From: Natronococcus sp. A-GB1
GTDB taxonomy: Archaea > Halobacteriota > Halobacteria > Halobacteriales > Natrialbaceae
Length of the DNA stretch: 64,000 nt
Assembly (NCBI RefSeq): GCF_029688845.1
Contig: NZ_JARUKW010000007.1
Coordinates: 1 to 64,000 of the forward strand
Direction of reading: 5' to 3'
Below are positions 18,088-25,892 of the stretch, piece by piece. The stretch's first letter is position 1. Each line of letters begins with the position of its first letter. Below the pieces are notes generated by a model. That model saw only the letters and a program-made list of their open reading frames with translations. It made no database searches and was not told the origin of the DNA. The position numbers and the translations under genes are program-made.

Positions 18088-19354
18088 GGCGATCCACGCC
18101 ACACCGGGCTACAGCGGGTTCTTCTTCGACGACCAGCGCGCGATCAAGGAGGGTGCTGTCCAGGAGGGGTTCACCTACGACGGCGACCCCGTCACCGACG
18201 GCTTCGACGAGATCCGCCAGGCCGGGGAGACACTGATCGTCGACGTCGAGCTCGCAGACGGCAGCGTCCACCGTGGCGACTGCGCGGCGGTCCAGTACTC
18301 CGGCGCGGGCGGGCGCGATCCGCTTTTTCGGGCCGCCGAGTATGCCCCGATCGTCGAGGGTCCCGTCGCCGAGGAACTCGTCGGTCGAGAGGCAAGCGAG
18401 TTCCTCGAGAACGCCGACCTGCTCGAGGACGGCGAGTTCGACGGGGATCGGCTCCACACGGCGATCCGCTACGGCGTCTCCCAGGCATTGCTGGCGGCGG
18501 CAGCCCACGACGCCGGAACCACGCGAACCGACGTCCTCGCCGATGAACTCGACACGGAGCCGGCGACCGAGCCCGTCCCCGTGTTCGGTCAGTCCGGCGA
18601 CGACCGGTACGTCAACACCGAGAAGATGTTCGTCAAAGGTGTCCCGGTTCTGCCACACGGTCTCATCAACAGCGTCGAGAAGATCGGCGAGGACGGCGAG
18701 ACCTTACTCGAGTACATCGAGTGGCTCGCCGAGCGCTCACAGGAACTCGGGCCAGAGGGGTACGATCCCCGGTTCCACATCGACGTTTACGGGATGATCG
18801 GGGAAATCTTCGGCCCCCCTTACGACCGCGACGAAGTCGTCGACTACTTCGGGGCGCTCGAGAACGCCGCGGCCCCGTACCCGATCCAGATCGAGGGACC
18901 GATGGACGTCGGCGACCGCGAAGCACAGATCGAGGCGATGGTCGAGCTCCGCGAGGGGCTCGCCGACGCCGGCGTCGGCGTCGACATCGTCGCCGACGAG
19001 TGGTGTAACACCTTCGAGGACGTGCGGGCGTTCGTCGATCGGGGCGCGGCCGACGTCGTCCAGATTAAAACCCCCGACCTCGGCGGGATCCACCGCAGCG
19101 GGCAGGCGGTCAGGTACTGCGAGGGGACCGACACCCGCGCCTACCTGGGCGGCACCTGCAACGAGACGGAAACGTCCGCGCGCGCCTGTGCACACGTCGC
19201 GCTCGCAACAGACGCCGCGCAGGTGCTCGCGAAACCCGGGATGGGGTTTGACGAGGGATACATGATCGTCGAGAACGAGATGCGTCGAACCGTCGCTAGG
19301 CGAACACGGGAACAGCGGCCGACGAGCGCAGACGAGGTGACTGCAGATGACTGA
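18077..19354 (+). CDS. mal: Methylaspartate ammonia-lyase
   Basis: An enolase-superfamily lyase that removes ammonia from 3-methylaspartate to give mesaconate. The 425-residue protein has all known catalytic positions in near-identical register to the clostridial enzyme: His194 (VLPHGLIN), metal ligands Asp236 (HIDVYGM), Glu273 (IQIEGPMD) and Asp307 (IVADEWC), and the catalytic Lys331 (QIKTPDLGG). The start is the GTG at 18077, preceded by GGGAGG, inside the end of glmE. The next gene overlaps its stop by eight bases. Confidence 0.95.
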   Translation: MRIEAIHATPGYSGFFFDDQRAIKEGAVQEGFTYDGDPVTDGFDEIRQAGETLIVDVELADGSVHRGDCAAVQYSGAGGRDPLFRAAEYAPIVEGPVAEELVGREASEFLENADLLEDGEFDGDRLHTAIRYGVSQALLAAAAHDAGTTRTDVLADELDTEPATEPVPVFGQSGDDRYVNTEKMFVKGVPVLPHGLINSVEKIGEDGETLLEYIEWLAERSQELGPEGYDPRFHIDVYGMIGEIFGPPYDRDEVVDYFGALENAAAPYPIQIEGPMDVGDREAQIEAMVELREGLADAGVGVDIVADEWCNTFEDVRAFVDRGAADVVQIKTPDLGGIHRSGQAVRYCEGTDTRAYLGGTCNETETSARACAHVALATDAAQVLAKPGMGFDEGYMIVENEMRRTVARRTREQRPTSADEVTADD

Positions 19355-20429
19355 TGAGATGACCGAGATCGATTGGACCGATGCAGAGACGTTCTCGCGC
19401 GCGCTCGAGCGCGCCGACACCCGCGAGAAGGGGAACTTCTTCGAGGCGTTCGCGGAGGGCGACCTGATCGAGCACGATCCCGGACTCACGCTCACGCGGT
19501 GGGGCAACGAGGCCTGGATGAGCCAGACGCTGAACCACGATCCCGCCTACTGGCGGACCGACGCCGCCCGGGATCGAGGGTTCGACGAGCCACCGATCCA
19601 CCCCGACTACCTCACCGCCGCGACGCTGGGGATCACCGTCGAAGACCTGAGCGAGAAGGGGGGCTACTTCCTCGGGCGCACCGACGTCCGGTTCCCCGGA
19701 ACCCCCGTCTACGCCGACACCGAACTGCGCGTCGAGAGCGAGGTCGTCTCGACGGCGACCTCGAGTTCCCGACCCGAGTACGGGATCGTCACCTGGCGTA
19801 CTCGAGGGATGGACGCAGCGACCGACGACGTGCTGTGTTCCTACGAGCGGACGAACATGATCCCGCGACGTGAGCCGGTGGCGACCGACGGCAGCGGCGG
19901 AAGCGCTGCGGCGGCCGAAGAACCCGACGAGCCCGTACTTCCGAGCGAGTTCGTTACTCCCGACAGCGGCGCCTTCGAGGATTTCCGCGAGGCCCTTGAG
20001 CGCGCCGACGACCGGGACGCCGCGGTCGCCTACCGCCACGAACGGGGTCGCACGCAGGACGACACGACCGTCGCCGGGCTGCCGCTGGCGACGCTGAACA
20101 CCGCCAAACAGCACCACAACGCCGACGTCATGGCCGACTCGCCGTCGGGCGACATCGTCACCTACGGCGACGTCACCCGATCGACGGCGCTGGGTCACGC
20201 CCGCTCCGACGAGGACACCTACCGAGAGGTCGGGTTCGACGACGAACAGTTCCACACGTTCGTCACGCCCGGCGATACCGTCTACGCGTTCACCCGCGTC
20301 CTCGAGGCCGAAGAGACGAGCTGCGACGAAGCGGGCACCGTCCGCTTCGAACACATCGCGTTCAACCAGGACGAGACACCGGTTTACTCCGGCACTCGTA
20401 CCGCGGAGATCCGCAAGCGCTCGAGCTGA
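19347..20429 (+). CDS. mch: Mesaconyl-CoA hydratase (MaoC-like)
   Basis: A 360-residue double hot-dog protein. The N-terminal half carries HDPGLTLTRWGNEAWMSQTL and FPGTPVYADTELRVES; the C-terminal half carries YGDVTRSTALGHARSDEDT and VRFEHIAFNQDETPVYSG. In the methylaspartate cycle this enzyme hydrates mesaconyl-CoA to beta-methylmalyl-CoA. Overlap with mal (the ATG lies before its TGA) shows coupling. A second Met four codons in is a possible alternative start. Substrate identity rests on the complete cluster. Confidence 0.92.
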   Translation: MTDEMTEIDWTDAETFSRALERADTREKGNFFEAFAEGDLIEHDPGLTLTRWGNEAWMSQTLNHDPAYWRTDAARDRGFDEPPIHPDYLTAATLGITVEDLSEKGGYFLGRTDVRFPGTPVYADTELRVESEVVSTATSSSRPEYGIVTWRTRGMDAATDDVLCSYERTNMIPRREPVATDGSGGSAAAAEEPDEPVLPSEFVTPDSGAFEDFREALERADDRDAAVAYRHERGRTQDDTTVAGLPLATLNTAKQHHNADVMADSPSGDIVTYGDVTRSTALGHARSDEDTYREVGFDDEQFHTFVTPGDTVYAFTRVLEAEETSCDEAGTVRFEHIAFNQDETPVYSGTRTAEIRKRSS

Positions 20430-20478
20430 ACCGCCCGCCGACCGCCCGTTTCCGACCACACCAGACACATCCACACGT

Positions 20479-21528
20479 ATGACCGACGATACCGAGATCC
20501 GACTCTGCCGCACGTTCCAGACCGCACCCGCCGCCGTCCCCAAGGAGGAGACGGCGAAGTACCTCGTCTCGGCGCTCGAGGCCGAGGGGTTCCAAGCGCC
20601 CGACTGGCTCGTCCCCGACCTCGAGGACGGCACCGCGCCCGACATGAAAGCCGAGGGGCTCGAGAACACGATCGATCGCGTCCCGGAGTACGAGTTCCCC
20701 GGCGAGATCCACCCACGTGTCGAGTGGGCCTACGACGACGACCGGTTCCGGGAGAAAGGTCGCGACCAGATCGACCGCCTGGTCGCCGAGATCGGCGACG
20801 AGATCGACGGCGTGGTCGTCCCGAAGGTCGGCCGCGTGGCGGACGTCGAGCGAGCTGCTGCCGCCGTTGCAGAGGCCGAGCGCGAGCACGGTTACCCCGA
20901 CGGCTCGATCGATCTTTCGATCATCATCGAATCGGGGCGGGCCCGCTCGGACCTCCGTGAGATCGCGACGTTCGGCGAGGATTCGCGACTCACCGCCTTG
21001 ATCTTCGGACCGGTCGACTACGCCGCCGAGCTGGGCGGTCGCGACCTCGGGGAGGGCATGCCCCGCTGGGACGGCCTGCTCGAGGCGCTGTCGAATGAGG
21101 CCAGCGCGGGCGGGCTGCTCGCGATCGGCGGGCCGTTCGACGACCTGTTCAAAGAGCGGGCGGGGCTGACCTACTACAACGCCGACGCGTACGCCGACCA
21201 GGTCGAACGCGAGGCCCAGGTCGGTCTCGACGGCTCCTGGTCGCTGTACCCCAAGCAGACGATCCAGGCGAACACGATCCACATGCCCACCCCCGAGGAG
21301 CTCGAGCGCGACGTCCACAAGATCGAGCGCTTCAACGAGGCCAAACGCGAGGGCACCGGCGCCGTGACGATCGACGGCCAGATGGTCGACGAAGCGACGT
21401 TCAAGAACTTCCGCAACACCGTTCGGACGGTCCGCGCGATCCACGACCGCAGACCCGACCAGACCGACAAGCGCTATGACGACGAGCTGTTGGGGCGGGC
21501 GCTCGAGCTCGAACTCTCCTATCGGTAG
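20479..21528 (+). CDS. CitE/HpcH-type lyase, probable beta-methylmalyl-CoA lyase
   Basis: A 349-residue TIM-barrel lyase of the HpcH/HpaI and citrate-lyase beta family. Metal- and CoA-binding motifs are visible: VPDLEDGTAPDMKAEG, VVVPKVGRVADVE, IIIESGRARSDL, LIFGPVDYAAELGG and WSLYPKQTIQAN. In the methylaspartate cycle it would split beta-methylmalyl-CoA into glyoxylate and propionyl-CoA, and it may also condense acetyl-CoA with glyoxylate. It follows mch by 49 bases on the same strand and ends the cluster. The exact substrate is inferred from context. Confidence 0.92.
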   Translation: MTDDTEIRLCRTFQTAPAAVPKEETAKYLVSALEAEGFQAPDWLVPDLEDGTAPDMKAEGLENTIDRVPEYEFPGEIHPRVEWAYDDDRFREKGRDQIDRLVAEIGDEIDGVVVPKVGRVADVERAAAAVAEAEREHGYPDGSIDLSIIIESGRARSDLREIATFGEDSRLTALIFGPVDYAAELGGRDLGEGMPRWDGLLEALSNEASAGGLLAIGGPFDDLFKERAGLTYYNADAYADQVEREAQVGLDGSWSLYPKQTIQANTIHMPTPEELERDVHKIERFNEAKREGTGAVTIDGQMVDEATFKNFRNTVRTVRAIHDRRPDQTDKRYDDELLGRALELELSYR

Positions 21529-21602
21529 TCGCTGAGTCGTCGTCCCGATTTTCGTTCGATCTCGGCTCGAGCCGAGCGAATCTAGCGGGTAGCGCACTCG
21601 AG

Positions 21603-21620
21603 GAACGCTATTTAGCGTTC
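21603..21620. terminator. Perfect 18-base inverted repeat after the methylaspartate cluster
   Basis: GAACGCTA and TAGCGTTC flank a two-base centre, 75 bases after the lyase stop. It could end the operon transcript or be an operator. Archaeal terminators are usually T-rich tracts, so the terminator label is tentative. Confidence 0.35.
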
Positions 21621-21800
21621 GATACCGCAGTCCGTTCTCGGGGCCGTCCTCCTACCCAGTCTCGAGCGGGCTCGATCACCCACAAAACACACATACATTC
21701 AGTTATTCTCACTATTCTATGTCGCGGCCGTGATAAATAGCGACACCATGTACAGCCCGATCGATTTCCGTTCCGTCCACCTCCCTCGAGACGGGTTGGC

Positions 21801-22022
21801 ATGACGGACTCGAGACTGCCGGCGGGCAACATCCGGTGGGGGTGGCGGTGTCCGCGGTGCGATACGGACGTCACGGTTGCGCGGAACCCGCAGACGGGGA
21901 CGTTCAGCTGGGGGTGCGAGAAGCCGGACTGCCTCGCGGTCGGATTCGGGTTCCGCTCGCGGCGCCGTGCCCGGCTCGGCGTGCTCGAGTACCGCAAGCG
22001 TTATGCGAACGTCTACCGCTAA
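21801..22022 (+). CDS. Small zinc-finger protein (paired-cysteine type)
   Basis: A 73-residue basic protein. CPRC (residues 16-19) and CEKPDC (residues 39-44) give two pairs of cysteines that can hold one zinc ion, and the C-terminal third is Arg-rich (RSRRRARLGVLEYRKRYANV). Small haloarchaeal zinc-finger proteins of this size are often regulators or nucleic-acid binders; nothing more specific can be said. TATA-like GATAAATA lies about 65 bases upstream. Confidence 0.72.
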   Translation: MTDSRLPAGNIRWGWRCPRCDTDVTVARNPQTGTFSWGCEKPDCLAVGFGFRSRRRARLGVLEYRKRYANVYR

Positions 22023-22103
22023 TCACACCGCGCTTCGGTCGGATTGCGGGCCGCTACGCGGCGGCCCAAAGACACTTGTCGTTCTGTCTAAAATCCGGAA
22101 CCA

Positions 22104-22292
22104 ATGACCGCCGAGGACGTCCTTCTTCGGCTGAACGTTATCATCGGACTCCTGGTCATCCTCCTCGCGATTCAGCTGTCTGCTATCTTCCCGTTTGGAG
22201 TCCTGTCGTTCGTGATCGCGCTGACGATCCTGTTCGCACCGGGGCTGTTCTTGCTGTTGCGCCACTCCGAATCGGCGTCCTCGGTGCGGTGA
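22104..22292 (+). CDS. Small two-helix membrane protein
   Basis: A 62-residue hydrophobic protein. Two membrane segments are obvious (about residues 9-30, LNVIIGLLVILLAIQLSAIF, and 33-53, VLSFVIALTILFAPGLFLLL), joined by a short turn, with a polar C-terminus. There is no recognised family. The start ATG at 22104 follows a TCTAAAATC stretch that may be part of a promoter. It could be a genuine small membrane gene or a remnant beside the tRNA-fragment repeats that follow. Confidence 0.6.
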   Translation: MTAEDVLLRLNVIIGLLVILLAIQLSAIFPFGVLSFVIALTILFAPGLFLLLRHSESASSVR

Positions 22293-22361
22293 GTCGGACG
22301 ACACATCCGATCCGTCCATACCGGCGTCCTCGCTTCGTTCGTCGTCGATCGCAGGGAAAGA

Positions 22362-22624
22362 CGGTGGGGATGGGATTCGAACTACGCGAGGACGGTCCCG
22401 CTCGCTCACTCCGTTCGCTGTGCGGGCTGCGTCTTCTCTCGTTCCAACCCATCGTCCACGCTTTGCTCCTCACGTATTGTTCGTCGTAAAAGCGGTGGGG
22501 ATGGGATTTGAACCACGGTCGTTCCGCTCGCCGTGCTCGCTCCACTCCCTGATTCAAATCCCACCGTTTCGTTTTTCGGCTCACGTGCTCCTCGCGAGGC
22601 TCGTCGCAGTTGTTCGCCGAAAAA
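22362..22624. repeat. Two degenerate tandem copies of the tRNA-Ser 3' end
   Basis: The sequence CGGTGGGGATGGGATTTGAAC, which is the discriminator, acceptor 3' strand and T-arm of the tRNA-Ser gene at 22625, occurs at 22362 (one mismatch) and 22493 before the intact gene, at spacings of 131 and 132 bases. Each copy is followed by unrelated CGCTCGCT-type sequence rather than the rest of a tRNA. The second copy is also met by an inverted TTCAAATCCCACCG at 22553-22566, making a potential stem with 11-base arms. Such 3'-end copies can be left by integration of elements at tRNA genes. Confidence 0.75.
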
Positions 22625-22708
22625 CGGTGGGGATGGGATTTGAACCCATGAGGCTTGACAGCCACCTGCTCTCAAGGCAGGCGCGTTAGGCCGCTCTGCC
22701 ACCCCACC
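22625..22708 (-). tRNA. tRNA-Ser (anticodon TGA)
   Basis: The minus strand forms an 84-base tRNA with acceptor stem GGTGGGG/CCCCACC, D arm beginning GCAGAG, anticodon arm CCTGC-CTTGAGA-GCAGG, a long variable arm (GGCT-GTCA-AGCC) typical of serine tRNAs, T arm ATGGG-TTCAAAT-CCCAT and G discriminator. Anticodon TGA reads UCA codons. CCA is not encoded. Its 3' end is duplicated twice immediately beyond it. Confidence 0.95.
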
Positions 22709-22749
22709 TCACCTCTACGTTCTCCACCCGTTCAAAAAGGGTTATCGGT

Positions 22750-23487
22750 CTACTCGCGCTCGAGGGACTCACCTTCCCCGACTCCCACTCCGATCTCGTC
22801 GGCGATCGCCGTCGTCGTCGCTCCCTGGGAGCGGTCGGCAACCGCTCGAGCCCGGCCGCCCGCGATCGTCGCACAGAGGCCGGATTCGGTCGCGATCGTC
22901 GGCAGCATCGGGGCGAACCCGACGCCGAGTCCGGCGTCGTCGGCCCGCTCGGCGAGCGTCGCCAGTTCGGGTACTGCGTCGGCATCTGTGAAGTCGATCG
23001 GCTCGCCGAATCCGGCGAAGTACGTTCGCCCGCCCGAGGAGGGACCGAGGACGACGTCGTGGCGCCGCAGCGACATCGCCGCGCCGTCGATCTCGGTGCG
23101 GCCGATCAGCGGCGCCGTCGGCTCGAGGACGCCGACGCTGGTGGCGTCTTCCTGCTCGAGCAGGTGGGTCACCGTGTTCCCGATCCGCGCCGAGCGGGTC
23201 GAGCCGACCTGGCGTTCGAACCGGACGTCCTCGAGGTCGCCCAGCGCAGCGGTAGCAAGCTCTCGGATCTCCGCCTTCGGCTCTCCCGAGAACGAGTCGG
23301 GGAGGGTCTCCTCGTCGCGGTAGTTCACGAGCAGGTCGCCGCCGCTCGCCGCGACCGAGCGGAGGACGTCGACGACGGAAGCCTCGTAGAGCTCGACGGC
23401 CTCTGCCTCGGTCAGCACCGTTCGGTCGGCGAGCGACGACAGCACGAGTCCCTCGCGGGACGGGGAGACGGGGACGACGACGATCAT
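22750..23487 (-). CDS. GT-A-fold nucleotidyl/glycosyltransferase-like protein (DUF2064-like)
   Basis: A 245-residue protein. The start MIVVVPVSPSREGLVLSSLA and the segment VVLGPSSGGRTYFAGFGEP (residues about 145-165) resemble the nucleotide-sugar-transferase-like fold of DUF2064/CofC relatives, in which the second motif normally reads VLGPxxDGG; here the Asp is missing, so activity may be altered. A helical region with DVLRSVAASGGDLLVNY follows the first strand. The C-terminal 60 residues are acidic. Family placement is by motif only. It ends 42 bases from tRNA-Ser. Confidence 0.65.
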   Translation of the reverse strand: MIVVVPVSPSREGLVLSSLADRTVLTEAEAVELYEASVVDVLRSVAASGGDLLVNYRDEETLPDSFSGEPKAEIRELATAALGDLEDVRFERQVGSTRSARIGNTVTHLLEQEDATSVGVLEPTAPLIGRTEIDGAAMSLRRHDVVLGPSSGGRTYFAGFGEPIDFTDADAVPELATLAERADDAGLGVGFAPMLPTIATESGLCATIAGGRARAVADRSQGATTTAIADEIGVGVGEGESLERE

Positions 23488-23578
23488 ACCCGGTCTCGGG
23501 CGTGGCGGGCCTTGAACGCGACGGCTCCGGACGCCGTCGGCGACGTAGAGTTATGTGGGTGGCGACCACTCGTCCGGT

Positions 23579-23797
23579 ATGGACGCGCGCTCGAGCACTG
23601 GACTGGTCGGAACGCTCGCGATCGCCCTGTTGGTCGGAATCGGCGTCGGCGGCTTCCTCGCCGGCTACGTCATCGACTCGCCCGGCGAGTGGCTCGCGCC
23701 GACGGTCGGCTCGCTGGCCGTCGCTGCCGTCGTCGTCGGCGCACTGATCGCGCTCGGATCGGGATCGACACGGCGACTGGAGAACCCGTACTGGTAG
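23579..23797 (+). CDS. Small two-helix membrane protein
   Basis: A 72-residue protein with two membrane segments (about residues 11-32, VGTLAIALLVGIGVGGFLAG, and 43-63, VGSLAVAAVVVGALIALGSG) and a short charged tail ending NPYW. The ATG at 23579 begins MDARSSTGLVG; an upstream in-frame ATG is eight codons earlier. There is no recognised family. It is divergent from the DUF2064-like gene and convergent with the glycosylase gene. Confidence 0.65.
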   Translation: MDARSSTGLVGTLAIALLVGIGVGGFLAGYVIDSPGEWLAPTVGSLAVAAVVVGALIALGSGSTRRLENPYW

Positions 23798-23808
23798 CCC
23801 AACTGCCG

Positions 23809-24459
23809 CTAGCGTTCCTGTCGCCCCTTCGTCTGCCTGTAATCCGAAGCCATCAGCTCGACGAAGCGCTCGAGCCAGGCCTGGGTCTGCTCGTCGGTCT
23901 GCTCGCGGGGCTCGATCATCGGAACGAGTTCGAACCCACGACCGCGGACGGTCGTCGCGTGATCGGCCTCGAGGTCGAGCTCCTCGACGGGCGTCGTCGT
24001 GTACTCGACGCCGATCTCCGAGAGCGCGCGCTCGCCGACGGGGACGATAATTTCGGGGTTGATCATCCGGATCTCGGCGTTGAGGTAGGGTTCGCAGTTG
24101 CCGATCTCCTCGTCGGTCGGCTTCCGATCGGGATCGCGACACCGGGTGAGGTTCGTCAGGTAGACGTTCTCGAGTTCGGGTCGGTCGTCGGGCGAGGTCG
24201 AATCACAGAGCGCCAGCCGCTCGAGGAGTCGGCGCAGGGAGGTTCCCTCGTCCTCATCTTCCGACTCACCTTCGGCGAGAAACGGCACCCCGACCTCGTC
24301 GGCCCTGGCGGTCGGCCGCTCGCCGACGAACAGGAAGTCGGCTCCCACGTCACCGTAGCCGTGGACGACCTGGGTGCGGGTCTCACAGAGCGCCGGACAG
24401 TTCCGGCAGTCCTCGTCCATGCCGTACGGGTTCACGCGGGTTCGCTGATTCGCGTCCAC
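23809..24459 (-). CDS. Uracil-DNA glycosylase, Fe-S cluster type (family 4/5)
   Basis: A 216-residue DNA-repair enzyme that excises uracil from DNA. Four cysteines for a [4Fe-4S] cluster are in place: C-x2-C-x3-C in DEDCRNCPALC and a C-x14-C pair in RCRDPDRKPTDEEIGNC. The first catalytic motif is GERPTARADEVGVPF and the last is around PMIEPRE. An acidic insertion after residue 60 is common in halophiles. The motif variants leave the exact family (4 or 5) open. Confidence 0.88.
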   Translation of the reverse strand: MDANQRTRVNPYGMDEDCRNCPALCETRTQVVHGYGDVGADFLFVGERPTARADEVGVPFLAEGESEDEDEGTSLRRLLERLALCDSTSPDDRPELENVYLTNLTRCRDPDRKPTDEEIGNCEPYLNAEIRMINPEIIVPVGERALSEIGVEYTTTPVEELDLEADHATTVRGRGFELVPMIEPREQTDEQTQAWLERFVELMASDYRQTKGRQER

Positions 24460-24516
24460 AGTTGGGTCTCGGTGCAGGGAACCAAAAGCGACGCGCCCAA
24501 CGCCGGCGAGAGCGGG

Positions 24517-24747
24517 CTACCGATCGAGCCCGCCACGCTCGGTGACCTCGAGGATGAACTTCACGTTACGGACGATCTCCTCGGGCGAGGTGTCCTCGTG
24601 CTCGTCGTAGAGGTCGCTGGTCCGGTAGAGGATATTCGCGAGCTGTTTGCGCTCGCTCGAGTCGCCGCGGATCTCGTCGGCGGTCTCTCGGAGCGCGGCG
24701 ACCCGTTCGGGGTCGGGCTCGAACTCGGTATCGTCGGGGTCGGTCAT
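24517..24747 (-). CDS. Small acidic protein coupled to the Mrp-type ATPase
   Basis: A 76-residue acidic, probably helical protein (RVAALRETADEIRGDSSERK, then LYRTSDLYDEHEDTSPEEIV). Its ATG overlaps the stop of the upstream ATPase gene by four bases, which implies co-translation. I know it only as a conserved haloarchaeal companion of apbC-like genes; the function is unknown. A helper in iron-sulfur delivery is an inference from the pairing. Confidence 0.72.
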   Translation of the reverse strand: MTDPDDTEFEPDPERVAALRETADEIRGDSSERKQLANILYRTSDLYDEHEDTSPEEIVRNVKFILEVTERGGLDR

Positions 24748-25817
24748 TGCTCCGAGACGCGGGTTCCCGTCCCGCTCGGCTGCGAGGCGCCGCGTCGGTG
24801 AACGATCCCCGTGTTGTTCGCGACGTTTTCGGTGATCGTTCGGAACGCGTCTCCGGTTTCACCGTCGTCGGAGACGACGGTCGGCTTTCCGCCGTCGCCG
24901 CCCTCTCGGACGGTCGGATCGAGCGGGATCGAACCCAAAAAGGGCATGCTGTGGGTCTCGGCGAACTCCTCGCCCCCGCCCGAGCCGAAGATGTCGTGCT
25001 CGCCGCCGCAGTCGGGGCAGGCGAACGTCGACATGTTCTCGACGATGCCGAGAACGACGGTGTCGTGTTTGGCGAACATCTCGAGGCCCTTCCGGGCGTC
25101 GTCGAGCGCGACGTCCTGTGGGGTCGTGACGATCACGGCGCCCGTGACGGGCATCGTCTGAAGCATCGTCAGCTGCGTGTCGCCGGTGCCTGGCGGCAGG
25201 TCGATGATCAGGTAATCCAGGTTCCCCCACTCGACGTCCTCGGTGAGCTGGGTGATGACCTTGTGGACCATCGGCCCCCGCCAGATGACGGGGTCGTCCT
25301 CGCCGGTGAGAAAGGCCATGCTCATCAGCTTCACGCCGTACTTCTCGGGCGGGACGAGGGTCTCGTCCTCGGTGGCCATCGGGGGCTCGTCGGCGTCGAA
25401 CATTCGCGGGACGTTCGGTCCGTAGACGTCGGCGTCGAACAGTCCGACCTGGGCACCCAGCTGGGAGAGTCCGGCCGCGAGGTTCGTCGCGACGGTCGAC
25501 TTCCCGACCCCACCTTTTCCGGAGGCGACGGCGATGACGTTTTTCACTCCCGGAAGTACCTGTTCGTCGCCTCCGCTATCTCGGTCGGGAATGCTCGCCG
25601 AGAGGTTCGGTTCCAGCCCCTCCTCGAGGAGGAGCTCCCGGATCTCGCCGGCGATGTCGGTCTCGGTCGGGGAGTAGGGTGCCCCGAGCGCGAGATCGAT
25701 GTCGACCTCGTCACCCTCGACCGAGAGCTCGTTGACGAGCCCGAGCGAGACGATATCCTCGCCCAGTTCCGGATCCTCGACCGTCCGAAGGCGGTCGCGA
25801 ACGGCGTCTTCGTTCAT
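24744..25817 (-). CDS. apbC: Mrp/NBP35-type iron-sulfur carrier ATPase
   Basis: A 357-residue P-loop ATPase of the Mrp/ApbC family, which assembles and hands over Fe-S clusters. Residues 1-90 are a DUF59/MIP18-like domain (VRDRLRTVEDPELGEDIVSL). The ATPase has the deviant Walker A GKGGVGKST, DADVYGPNVPRM and DYLIIDLPPGTGD. The bridging Cys pair is CPDCGG near residue 265. It leads a two-gene unit with the small acidic protein. The uracil glycosylase nearby is itself an Fe-S enzyme. Confidence 0.93.
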   Translation of the reverse strand: MNEDAVRDRLRTVEDPELGEDIVSLGLVNELSVEGDEVDIDLALGAPYSPTETDIAGEIRELLLEEGLEPNLSASIPDRDSGGDEQVLPGVKNVIAVASGKGGVGKSTVATNLAAGLSQLGAQVGLFDADVYGPNVPRMFDADEPPMATEDETLVPPEKYGVKLMSMAFLTGEDDPVIWRGPMVHKVITQLTEDVEWGNLDYLIIDLPPGTGDTQLTMLQTMPVTGAVIVTTPQDVALDDARKGLEMFAKHDTVVLGIVENMSTFACPDCGGEHDIFGSGGGEEFAETHSMPFLGSIPLDPTVREGGDGGKPTVVSDDGETGDAFRTITENVANNTGIVHRRGASQPSGTGTRVSEQ

Positions 25818-25892
25818 GCTCGAAGGGTGTGGCCCGCCGTCGAAAAGGGTTGTGTTCGGGTACCGATCCTCGAGGGAAGCGGTGAGCTCGGG

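Noticed and set aside
22362-22570. Two further tRNA genes suggested by T-arm and acceptor sequence
   Set aside because: No anticodon arm or 5' half follows either copy, so they are fragments only.
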